From Bacillota bacterium (GTDB lineage: Bacteria > Bacillota > Clostridia > Acetivibrionales > DTU013), in the NCBI GenBank assembly GCA_023399355.1, contig JAEWQC010000195.1, positions 1-14,082 of the forward strand: a DNA stretch of 14,082 nt, read 5' to 3'. Of this stretch, positions 6,441 through 12,746 are shown piece by piece (within the stretch, counting starts at the first letter, position 1; every line of letters begins with the position of its first letter). The translations under genes were made by a program, and so were the position numbers. The notes beneath the pieces were generated by a model. The model saw only the letters and a program-made list of their open reading frames with translations. It did not search any database and was not told the origin of the DNA.

Positions 6441-6472
6441 AAAGTCGCAGATAAGCTGGAAAGCGACTTTTT
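6440..6472 (+). terminator. intrinsic terminator of the SDR operon
   Basis: AAAAGTCGC (6440-6448) pairs with GCGACTTTT (6463-6471), with a 14-nt loop and five consecutive Ts (6468-6472). It is 174 bp after the stop of the second SDR gene and separates that operon from padR. Confidence 0.7.
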
Positions 6473-6491
6473 GCAGGCAATCAAATTTAAC

Positions 6492-6520
6492 TTGAATCAC
6501 TCGGGAATATAAGGTAAATT
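6492..6520 (+). promoter_or_regulatory. possible padR promoter
   Basis: TTGAAT (6492-6497), 17-bp spacer, TAAATT (6515-6520), each matching consensus at 4 of 6. A small palindrome CGGA-TTT-TCCG (6529-6539) lies just after the predicted start and could be an operator. The classical PadR operator form ATGT-N8-ACAT is not seen here. A closer TATAAA (6559-6564) is too near the ribosome site to serve. Confidence 0.35.
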
Positions 6521-6585
6521 GATAGTGACGGATTTTCCGCCAAATTCTTTTCCCGTTGTATAAATGACTCAAGGAGGTATTTGCA

Positions 6586-6903
6586 TTGGATGCCCAGATG
6601 AAAAAAGGGCTGTTGGATGCTTGTGTACTTTTTATCTTAATAAAGGGAGACACCTACGGCTACAAGCTCACCCAGGAGATCACCTCCCTCATGGAAACGT
6701 CTGAGTCCGCTCTTTACCCTGTTCTCAGAAGGCTTGAATCACAGGGTCATCTTGAAACCTATTCCGCTGAACATTCCGGCAGACTCAGGCGCTATTACAG
6801 GATAACTGCCGAAGGAATCATGCGTTTAAAAGAATATAAAGCCGAGTTGTTGGAACTCAAAAAAGTGATTGATTTTATTGCAGGCGGTGATGAAAATGGA
6901 TGA
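6586..6903 (+). CDS. PadR family transcriptional regulator
   Basis: 105 residues, a one-domain PadR-like winged-helix DNA-binding protein. Typical signatures are YGYKL (residues 24-28) in the first helices, ALYPVLRRLESQG (42-54) for the recognition region, and the wing followed by YYRITAEG (70-77). A C-terminal helix would form the dimer. It starts at TTG (6586), 8 nt after AAGGAGG (6571-6577). The stop overlaps the start of the downstream membrane protein gene, so translation is coupled. In Firmicutes small PadR proteins are often encoded beside HAAS/DUF1700-type membrane proteins, usually as autoregulated pairs; that role is inferred here from context. Confidence 0.93.
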   Translation: MDAQMKKGLLDACVLFILIKGDTYGYKLTQEITSLMETSESALYPVLRRLESQGHLETYSAEHSGRLRRYYRITAEGIMRLKEYKAELLELKKVIDFIAGGDENG

Positions 6904-8218
6904 CAGTTTAATAACGTTCTTGTCTGAATTGAGATCAGGCTTGTCCGGTTTCCCTGAATCCGAGACCCGGGAAGCTGTGGCATACTATGAAGAATATATC
7001 AGTGACGCACTGGAAGAAGGAGAAAAAGCAGAAAACATCCTCTCCCGTCTCGACTCCCCTGGGAAAATTGTGACAGTCATCATGGCAGAAACCAGCATCA
7101 GAAAGGCACAGAATAGACCCGGTCTGAAGAATTACTCGAAAGTGCTTAAATATTCAAGAGTGCTTGTTACAAGGCCATTTTCCATCCTGCTCTTTTTCCT
7201 ATTCGTAATCGTCACCTACGGTATGGCGCTCCTACTTTTCCTTGGTTCCTTTGCTTCGGCGGCAGCTGCATGTATCCTGCTTCCGGGGTCTGTTTATGAA
7301 GCGTTGAACATCCCGGCGAAATTCACAGCTGAAATCATAGGAACTATAGGTGCAGGCCTCTTTTCCGCAGCGCTTTGCCTGTTGCTGGCCTACGGACTTT
7401 TTAAGTTGTGCGCCCTTTTTATCAGGCTGTCTACCAACCTTGTAAGCCGGATGTTGAACAAACCAGGCAATCAATACCCTAATGCCGGACAAAACAGTTC
7501 ATTCAGCGGCAATTCCCCTGCTAAAGCCATGAAGTCAAAGAGGATCTCTTTGATATGTTCAATTGCGCTTGCTGCCGGGCTTGTGCTTTCGCTTTCCACA
7601 GGACTTCCTTTCAAGCTGTTTATGATATTCAACAGCATGGAACCGGCCAGTGTCAAGACATTGGAGTGGGCGTACAACAAGGCGGATGTTAATAAGATCA
7701 GCGTAACCACTGCCCATTCGCATATCAGGCTGGAAGAAGGCAATTCGGATAAAATCAGGATATCCTATGAACAGCCGGACTGGATGGAGCCGGAAATAAG
7801 CTGCAAGAATGGGCAACTTACATTTAACGAGGTATCCAATGGCAGGTTGCCCCTCTTTCCACTGGTTTCCATCCATGAAAACAGGACAGATGTAGTTCTT
7901 ACTCTTCCCCAGGGCTTCAAACCCGAATCCCTGAAACTGGAGAGCAGAGGCGGCTTCATATACCTTGCCACAGGAGATTTCAATGCAGAGGTTGAGACCT
8001 ACACCGGCAATATTTATATTGAAAAAAGAGCCGCCACAGATGCCGGTATAAACGCAGGAACATCTACAGGCATCATTCAGGCTAATGGCAAAGATATCGG
8101 AACTAAAACCACAGACGGCCTCAGATATGAAGCTGACAGTGCGATTTTTGAACCTTCTGCCGATGGTGCAAAAACCATACGGATCCAAACCTCGCGAGGC
8201 AGCATATTCATGGACTAG
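6896..8218 (+). CDS. HAAS/DUF1700-type membrane protein with C-terminal DUF4097 beta-repeat domain
   Basis: 440 residues from the ATG at 6896. Residues 1-80 form a helical cytoplasmic region of the HAAS/DUF1700 type (hallmark EAVAYYEEYISDALEEGE, about 26-43). Hydrophobic segments follow at about 95-130, 143-178 and 216-236, then residues 245-440 form a DUF4097-like adhesin-type beta-strand region outside the membrane, with repeated IRISYE / LTLPQG / IYIEK-type strands and the end IRIQTSRGSIFMD. Family knowledge: HAAS proteins pair with PadR regulators and may act in envelope-stress signalling; ligand unknown. The start is uncertain: ATG 6890 is only 2 nt from AGGCGG (6882-6887), while ATG 6896 is 8 nt away and so preferred. 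Either overlaps padR. Confidence 0.87.
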   Translation: MDDSLITFLSELRSGLSGFPESETREAVAYYEEYISDALEEGEKAENILSRLDSPGKIVTVIMAETSIRKAQNRPGLKNYSKVLKYSRVLVTRPFSILLFFLFVIVTYGMALLLFLGSFASAAAACILLPGSVYEALNIPAKFTAEIIGTIGAGLFSAALCLLLAYGLFKLCALFIRLSTNLVSRMLNKPGNQYPNAGQNSSFSGNSPAKAMKSKRISLICSIALAAGLVLSLSTGLPFKLFMIFNSMEPASVKTLEWAYNKADVNKISVTTAHSHIRLEEGNSDKIRISYEQPDWMEPEISCKNGQLTFNEVSNGRLPLFPLVSIHENRTDVVLTLPQGFKPESLKLESRGGFIYLATGDFNAEVETYTGNIYIEKRAATDAGINAGTSTGIIQANGKDIGTKTTDGLRYEADSAIFEPSADGAKTIRIQTSRGSIFMD

Positions 8219-8318
8219 TCGTATCTCAGAAGTCCTTGGTTTAACATCAGACAGGAGCATTTTACTGATATGCTGCCCTTTGGAAAATAGTTTTGTTATT
8301 TATACTGTTTACTCACGG

Positions 8319-8355
8319 GGGTAGTATATCGCATTTTGTGTACCCTGCCTTTTTT
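8319..8355 (+). terminator. weak terminator-like hairpin after the PadR operon
   Basis: GGGTA (8319-8323) can pair with TACCC (8341-8345), followed shortly by TTTTTT (8350-8355). The stem is only 5 bp with a 17-nt loop, so termination here is uncertain. It lies between the HAAS gene and the next promoter. Confidence 0.3.
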
Positions 8356-8370
8356 GCGCTATAACCTGCG

Positions 8371-8399
8371 TTGTAGTGAAAAAAACATTATGGTATAAT
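8371..8399 (+). promoter_or_regulatory. promoter of the membrane protein / GNAT genes
   Basis: A perfect -10 TATAAT (8394-8399) lies 17 bp after TTGTAG (8371-8376; 3 of 6 for the -35 box), with an A-rich tract in the spacer. The predicted start, near 8406, leaves a 24-nt leader carrying AAGGAG (8416-8421). Confidence 0.6.
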
Positions 8400-8429
8400 A
8401 TGGATATCAATGAATAAGGAGTATTTTGT

Positions 8430-8792
8430 ATGGCCAAGAACAAGCTTTTATGGATCCCGCGAACCCTGACTATTGTCTTCATTGTTTTCCTTTCTCTTTT
8501 TTCGCTTGATGTGTTTACGGATGAAGGTGCTCTCTTACCAATGATAGGAGGTTTTCTGATTCACAATATCCCCTCCTTCCTGCTGATAATCGTTTTGATT
8601 ATTTCATGGAAACGTCCGTTTATTAGCGGGATGGCATTTGCATTATTCGGTTTGCTGTCAACGATTTTCTTCCATACTATCAGAAATCTCTTCAGTTTTC
8701 TTTTTATATCCCTGCTATCGGTTATAATCGGTGGGTTATATTTGTTGTGTTATCTGACGCCTAAAAAAACGGAACATCTGAAAGGTATCTGA
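8430..8792 (+). CDS. small four-helix membrane protein of unknown function
   Basis: 120 residues. After a short basic start (MAKNKLLWIPR) there are about four hydrophobic helices: residues 12-30, 35-57, 64-85 and 88-109. The tail is charged and cytoplasmic (KKTEHLKGI), placing both ends inside. Similar small proteins with this start are common in clostridia and carry the label DUF7670 in my memory, without a known role. There are no catalytic motifs. AAGGAG 8 nt upstream and a good -10 box support expression. It precedes the first GNAT gene by 26 bp and may be cotranscribed with it. Confidence 0.75.
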   Translation: MAKNKLLWIPRTLTIVFIVFLSLFSLDVFTDEGALLPMIGGFLIHNIPSFLLIIVLIISWKRPFISGMAFALFGLLSTIFFHTIRNLFSFLFISLLSVIIGGLYLLCYLTPKKTEHLKGI

Positions 8793-8818
8793 TGAAAGGT
8801 GATAAAAGGTAGCGAAAA

Positions 8819-9385
8819 ATGGAGTTAAGTACCAATAAAAGCTCTTTCGAAACTGAAAGGCTGACAATCAGGAGATTCAGGGAAGATGACTGGAAAGACC
8901 TGTATGACTACCTTTCAAGTGAAGCAGTTGTCAAGTATGAGCCCTATGATGTATTCAGCGAAGAGGCCTGTAAGGAGGAAGCCGTAAAGCGCTCCAACAA
9001 TGAAGCCTTTTGGGCTGTATGCCTGAAGGAAAATGGAAAGGTGATAGGCAATGTTTATTTTCAATTACAGGAACCAAGAGAAATAAGGACCTGGGAAATT
9101 GGGTTTGTTTTCAACCCTTCTTATTTTGGGAAGGGTTATGCGACAGAAAGCTGCAGTAAAATCCTGGATCACGCCTTCAATGAATTGAATGCCCATAGGG
9201 TACTAGCCATGTGCAATCCGGAGAACACGGCTTCATGGAAGCTTATGGAGAGGCTCGGAATGAGGCGTGAGGGGCATTTTTTAAAGAAAATGTATTTTAA
9301 AACGGATGAAAATGGCACTCCATTATGGCATGATGCATATGAATATGCCGTTCTGGCAGACGAGTGGCTGAGCAGCGTAAACTGA
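8819..9385 (+). CDS. GNAT family N-acetyltransferase, RimJ/RimL type
   Basis: 188 residues, resembling the RimJ/RimL branch of the GNAT fold (Acetyltransf_3). It begins with FETERLTIRRFREDDW, the usual first strand of this branch. The acetyl-CoA pyrophosphate loop FGKGYATE (Q/R-x-x-G-x-G/A motif) and NPENTASWKLMERLGM, the typical C-terminal half with the conserved Asn and Gly, follow. Members acetylate ribosomal proteins, amino groups of small molecules or toxins; the target here cannot be told. AAAGGT lies about 7-12 nt upstream of the ATG. The next gene encodes another GNAT from a different branch. Confidence 0.9.
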   Translation: MELSTNKSSFETERLTIRRFREDDWKDLYDYLSSEAVVKYEPYDVFSEEACKEEAVKRSNNEAFWAVCLKENGKVIGNVYFQLQEPREIRTWEIGFVFNPSYFGKGYATESCSKILDHAFNELNAHRVLAMCNPENTASWKLMERLGMRREGHFLKKMYFKTDENGTPLWHDAYEYAVLADEWLSSVN

Positions 9386-9431
9386 ACAAGTCAAACTGAA
9401 CAGCAAAGTCTTTATTGAAAAGAGGTTACCC

Positions 9432-9884
9432 ATGATTGAAAAAGCACTATATGAGGATCTGGACGAAATACTGGCACTTCAGAAGCTGGCTTATATAAGC
9501 GAGGCTGAAATTTGCGGCGACTACACGATCCCTCCCCTCACCCAGACCTTGGAGGGCATCAGCGATGATTTTTCAAAGCAGACCATATTAAAGATCGTGG
9601 ACGGCGGAAGGATCATCGGTTCGGTTCGCGCATATGAGAAGGACGGCATATGCTGCATCGGGCGCGTTATCGTCCACCCGGAGAGACAGAACAAGGGGCT
9701 TGGGAAAATGCTGATGAAAGGCATTGAGGATACTTTCAGCACCTGTACCCGATATTCACTGTTTACCGGAAAATCAAGCCTGAGAAATCTGCATTTTTAC
9801 AGCAGCCTGGGTTACGTGGCCGTCGGCGAGGAAAAGGTGAATGAGAAGCTGACTCTTGTCTATCTCGATAAAATGAATAGCTAG
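9432..9884 (+). CDS. GNAT family N-acetyltransferase
   Basis: 150 residues, a single GNAT domain of the Acetyltransf_1 type. The acetyl-CoA binding segment is IVHPERQNKGLGKMLM (RxxGxG: RQNKGLG) and FYSSLGYV closes the domain. The substrate is unknown. AGAGG lies about 8 nt upstream of the ATG. It is 46 bp behind the RimJ/L-type gene and probably cotranscribed with it. The bidirectional terminator begins a few bases after its stop. Confidence 0.9.
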   Translation: MIEKALYEDLDEILALQKLAYISEAEICGDYTIPPLTQTLEGISDDFSKQTILKIVDGGRIIGSVRAYEKDGICCIGRVIVHPERQNKGLGKMLMKGIEDTFSTCTRYSLFTGKSSLRNLHFYSSLGYVAVGEEKVNEKLTLVYLDKMNS

Positions 9885-9933
9885 AAAAAGCCCAATGAAG
9901 AACTGTATCGGTCTCCATTGGGCTGTATTTTTT
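9885..9933. terminator. bidirectional intrinsic terminator between GNAT (+) and melA (-)
   Basis: AGCCCAATG (9889-9897) pairs perfectly with CATTGGGCT (9916-9924). A T-run follows on the plus strand (9928-9933) and an A-run (9885-9889) precedes it, which is a T-run on the minus strand. It lies between two convergent genes that end only 52 bp apart and would serve both. Confidence 0.9.
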
Positions 9934-9935
9934 AA

Positions 9936-11261
9936 TCAGCTGGTGTGTCTGAACTGCGGCAGCCATTTTCGGTTGGCCTCAAACATTTCATCCACCATCT
10001 TTTTTATTTCATCCAGGCTCAGTACAGCGGAAGTAAGTGGATCGAAGCAGATCGCATGGAAGACCTTCCTCGGATCGCCTGCAATGGCAGCTTCGACAGC
10101 GAGTTCTTCACAACGGGCACTGGTGTTGATTAGTATGGCAAGATGCTCAGGCAGCGGGCCGACATGTATCGGAGCAAGTCCCTTCTTCGAAGCAAGTACC
10201 GGCACTTCAACGCAGCAGCCGTCCGGCAGGTTGTCTATCAGGCCGAAGTTGCGAACATTTCCATTAAACTCAAACAAGGAACCGTCCCCGATTGTTGCAT
10301 TGAAGATGTATGCAGCATATTCGTGTCCTCTCTCCAGCTCCACTTCATCCTTCGCCAGCCATTCATCTATTTCCTTCTTCCATGTTCCTTCACGCTTCAG
10401 GTATTCGTCCAGAATATAACCGTAAACACCGGGATTCCAGCCTGTGCTGTGCGTGCAGTATTTCTCGATGAGATCGGGTCTCTTTCTGAACCATGCATTG
10501 TATTCCGAGTTGTGCCCACTGGACTCTGTCACGTAATAATCGAAGTTCAGGAACATCTCATTTCTGACCATTTCCTCCTTGTATATCTCAGGCCTGTCTG
10601 TAATTGCTTTTCTGATCAGTGGGTAAGCATCCTTGCCATTCCATTTATAGTCCAGATAAAATGCCTGATGATTGATACCTGCGCACAAATAGGTGATTTC
10701 CTCCATCGGTGCGCCTATCCACTTTGCGAGCATGTCTGCCGTTCCCTGTACGCTGTGGCAAAGGCCGGTCACCTGCACACTGCTTTGCCCCTGCATAGCC
10801 CTGCAAAGCATGGCCATCGGATTGGTATAATTGAGGAAAATGGCATTCGGGCAATAACGTTCAATGTCCTTGCATATGTCGAGCATGACGGGAATGGTAC
10901 GCAGTGCTCTGAAGATACCCGAAGGTCCTCTTGTATCACCAACGTTTATATCTACGCCATACTTTTTGGGAATTTCAACATCATGCCGCCATACATTCAC
11001 ACCGCCGGCAAGGATGGTACAGACGACACCATCCGCGTCCTTCAATGCCTCCATGCGATCCATTGTTGCAACGACCTTTGCAGGGTATTTACCCGCATCC
11101 GTAATTCTGTCCACAGCCTTTTTGATGGCGGCGAGCCGCTCGGGATCGATGTCCATGAGCGCTATTGTGCAATCGGACAGTGCTGGAAACGATAGTATGT
11201 CCCTGACCAGACACCTGGTGAACCCAAAGCTGCCGGCCCCGATAAATGCAATTTTCTTCAA
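9936..11261 (-). CDS. melA: GH4 alpha-galactosidase MelA (NAD+/Mn2+-dependent)
   Basis: 441 residues, matching bacterial MelA (about 450). GH4 enzymes cleave alpha-galactosides such as melibiose by an oxidation-elimination route using NAD+ and a divalent metal, in the cytoplasm. Visible: N-terminal dinucleotide loop IGAGSFGF (7-14), Asp37 ending beta-2, GDTRGPSG (108-115), NYTNPMAM (144-151), CHSVQGT (168-174) with the metal-ligand Cys168, and GINHQAF (195-201) with metal-ligand His198. KKIAFIGAGSFGFTR closely resembles known MelA starts. TTG at 11261 is preferred: AGGAG is 8 nt upstream, while the GTG at 11270 has no spacing. It diverges from an AraC-type gene and ends at the shared terminator. 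The GH4 family also holds glucosidases; the MelA call rests on overall similarity. Released galactose would feed the gal operon 6 kb to the left. Confidence 0.9.
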   Translation of the reverse strand: MKKIAFIGAGSFGFTRCLVRDILSFPALSDCTIALMDIDPERLAAIKKAVDRITDAGKYPAKVVATMDRMEALKDADGVVCTILAGGVNVWRHDVEIPKKYGVDINVGDTRGPSGIFRALRTIPVMLDICKDIERYCPNAIFLNYTNPMAMLCRAMQGQSSVQVTGLCHSVQGTADMLAKWIGAPMEEITYLCAGINHQAFYLDYKWNGKDAYPLIRKAITDRPEIYKEEMVRNEMFLNFDYYVTESSGHNSEYNAWFRKRPDLIEKYCTHSTGWNPGVYGYILDEYLKREGTWKKEIDEWLAKDEVELERGHEYAAYIFNATIGDGSLFEFNGNVRNFGLIDNLPDGCCVEVPVLASKKGLAPIHVGPLPEHLAILINTSARCEELAVEAAIAGDPRKVFHAICFDPLTSAVLSLDEIKKMVDEMFEANRKWLPQFRHTS

Positions 11262-11330
11262 AGTAATCACTCCTCACTATTTTCCTGGAATCATCCAGCT
11301 TCATTTGCAGGTATCTTTTACAACTGCATT

Positions 11331-11336
11331 ATTGTA
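11331..11336 (-). promoter_or_regulatory. putative -10 box of melA
   Basis: TACAAT on the minus strand (plus-strand ATTGTA, 11331-11336), 70 bp before the melA start. No recognisable -35 box lies 16-18 bp further up, which is common where an AraC-type activator recruits polymerase. Confidence 0.35.
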
Positions 11337-11367
11337 TCCTATCTATCATTCTATAATTTATTCCTCT

Positions 11368-11385
11368 CATGTAAATAGAAACATG
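11368..11385. promoter_or_regulatory. palindrome in the melA/araC intergenic region, possible operator
   Basis: CATGT (11368-11372) and ACATG (11381-11385) are perfect inverted half-sites separated by 8 bp. The site overlaps the likely -35 box of the araC promoter and sits 32 bp upstream of the putative melA -10 box, so one bound protein could affect both genes. Its form equals the ATGT-N8-ACAT operator class described for PadR proteins, but AraC proteins usually bind direct repeats, so the binder is unknown. Confidence 0.4.
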
Positions 11386-11405
11386 CTATATAAATATGGT
11401 ATAAT
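11376..11405 (+). promoter_or_regulatory. promoter of the AraC-type regulator
   Basis: A perfect -10 TATAAT (11400-11405) and TAGAAA (11376-11381; 4 of 6 for -35) with an 18-bp AT-rich spacer. The start would be near 11412, leaving a leader of about 36 nt with GAGGTG just ahead of the ATG at 11448. Confidence 0.6.
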
Positions 11406-11447
11406 GCTGGAAAATAATATTTTTCAATTGGAGTTCCGAGGTGCAAA

Positions 11448-12284
11448 ATGGCACAAAATTCACTGATTGACCGGATAAAAAACACCGATTTGAATATGGT
11501 TCACTGCGGTACCGAAATATGTGAGTCGGGCCACAGCTTCGGCCCGGCAGTAAGGGATCATTTCCTGATCCATTATGTTCACAGCGGGAAGGGGAAATTC
11601 TGCGTTGGCGACAGTGAATATTCCCTATGCAAAGGTCAGGGTTTCCTGATTTGTCCCGATATCGTAACCTATTACGAGGCGGATATTAAAGACCCCTGGC
11701 ACTACTCCTGGGTTGGCTTCCATGGACTAAAGGCGGAGGGTATTCTAAAGAGTGCCGGTTTGACTCGAAATAATCCCGTTTTTTCTTCCATGGGAGATTA
11801 TGTTGACAATTGCTTCTCACAAATCAATAGAACCGACAACCTGCATCCCGGAAGTGAATTACGCCTTCTGGGCCTGCTCTGCCTGTTCCTCTCCGAACTG
11901 ATCGGACAAAGCGGCAATGAAGAACAACACGGCCTGACCGCCAGCAGAAAAGAAATCTACATAAAAAAAGCTATTGAATATATAGAAATGAATTTCTCAA
12001 GAAAAGTGCGCATCAGCGAACTGGCACGGCATCTTGGCCTTGACAGGAGCTATCTCGGCAGTATATTCAGGGCTCAGCTTGGCACCTCGCTGAAAGGATT
12101 CCTCCTCAATTTCAGACTGGACAAGGCTTGTGTGCTCATGGAAAACAAAGCCCTCTCGATCGGAGACATATCACGTTCAGTGGGCTATGGTGATCCGCTT
12201 CTGTTTTCCAAGCTGTTCAAAAAAAATAAAGGCTTGTCGCCGCGAGAGTACAGAAGGGTGATTAATGGGCTTAAGGGACTTTAA
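11448..12284 (+). CDS. AraC family transcriptional regulator, likely controlling melA
   Basis: 278 residues. The N-terminal cupin-like sugar-sensing domain (about 1-100) contains HYVHSGKGKFCVGDSEYSL (42-60), and HYSWVGFHG (85-93) is typical of the MsmR/RafR/MelR-type clostridial regulators. The C-terminal AraC DNA-binding domain (170-270) has two helix-turn-helix units: ISELARHLGLDRSYLGSIF (189-207) and ISRSVGYGDPLLFSKLFKK (241-259), ending in GLSPREYRR. The start has GAGGTG upstream. It is divergent from melA over 177-187 bp, the usual arrangement for a local regulator and its target. It would bind an alpha-galactoside or its product as inducer, which is inferred from context only. Confidence 0.93.
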   Translation: MAQNSLIDRIKNTDLNMVHCGTEICESGHSFGPAVRDHFLIHYVHSGKGKFCVGDSEYSLCKGQGFLICPDIVTYYEADIKDPWHYSWVGFHGLKAEGILKSAGLTRNNPVFSSMGDYVDNCFSQINRTDNLHPGSELRLLGLLCLFLSELIGQSGNEEQHGLTASRKEIYIKKAIEYIEMNFSRKVRISELARHLGLDRSYLGSIFRAQLGTSLKGFLLNFRLDKACVLMENKALSIGDISRSVGYGDPLLFSKLFKKNKGLSPREYRRVINGLKGL

Positions 12285-12440
12285 TAGCGCATTCGCTAAG
12301 AGTAGAGATGTTTCATGTAATTAGCCGTCAGGTTATATGAATGTAAATCCAACGTCAGTCGGAGATCTGTTCATGCTCGGATAGTTTTTCCCTTTTGCAG
12401 GAAGTCTGTGCTGCATCCGGAAAATAAAAATGCTATTACG

Positions 12441-12476
12441 AAAAAGACAGTAATGCATCTGCATATCATCACTGTC
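12441..12476 (-). terminator. minus-strand intrinsic terminator
   Basis: GACAGT (12446-12451) pairs with ACTGTC (12471-12476), extended by ATG/CAT after one mismatch, giving a 10-position stem with an 11-nt loop. Five As before it (12441-12445) read as TTTTT on the minus strand. It would stop leftward transcripts from the enolase-superfamily gene before they run into araC. Confidence 0.6.
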
Positions 12477-12517
12477 GATGAATTGAGTAAACCTTACCAT
12501 TCAGAAAAGAACGAAGC

Positions 12518-12548
12518 GGCTATCTCGAATCTTGGTTTCGAGACAGCC
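12518..12548. terminator. strong stem-loop, possible second leftward terminator
   Basis: Positions 12518-12529 pair with 12537-12548: GGCT/AGCC, one A-C mismatch, then TCTCGAA/TTCGAGA; the loop is 7 nt. On the minus strand it is followed only by a mixed GCTTCGTTCTTTTC, and on the plus strand there is no T-run. It is therefore either a weak leftward terminator or a 3' stabiliser. Confidence 0.45.
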
Positions 12549-12746
12549 CCAGCGGATATTTAGTGCATACGGCTTATTTATCTAGGATCATTGGATTTAT
12601 TGCAGTAGAAAATCACTTGAATTTTATCATTCAAATGACAAAATTTTCGTTCATCCATTAATGGTATCCTCTGCAATAGAGTCAGCTCCCAAAAACAAAG
12701 AATAAAAAATGGCAATAAATAATGCTTCGCTCATAATTACTATTGA

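Larger units (their letters stand above)
12285..12746. other. 462-bp convergent intergenic region
   Basis: Between the araC-type gene (+) and the enolase-superfamily gene (-). I see no gene in it. It holds a short hairpin TAGCG/CGCTA just after the araC stop, a minus-strand terminator (12441-12476) and a strong stem-loop (12518-12548). The stretch 12560-12746 is AT-rich with no structure I would defend. No clear terminator serves the araC gene. Confidence 0.7.

Noticed and set aside
7559..8260. Minus-strand frame of 233 codons opposite the HAAS/DUF4097 gene
   Set aside because: Shadow frame; the plus strand has overlapping translation with padR and clear domain features.
10143..11195. Long plus-strand frame (350 codons) opposite melA
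   Set aside because: It is the antisense shadow of a well-supported GH4 gene, has a cysteine/histidine-rich composition typical of shadows, and no family motif.
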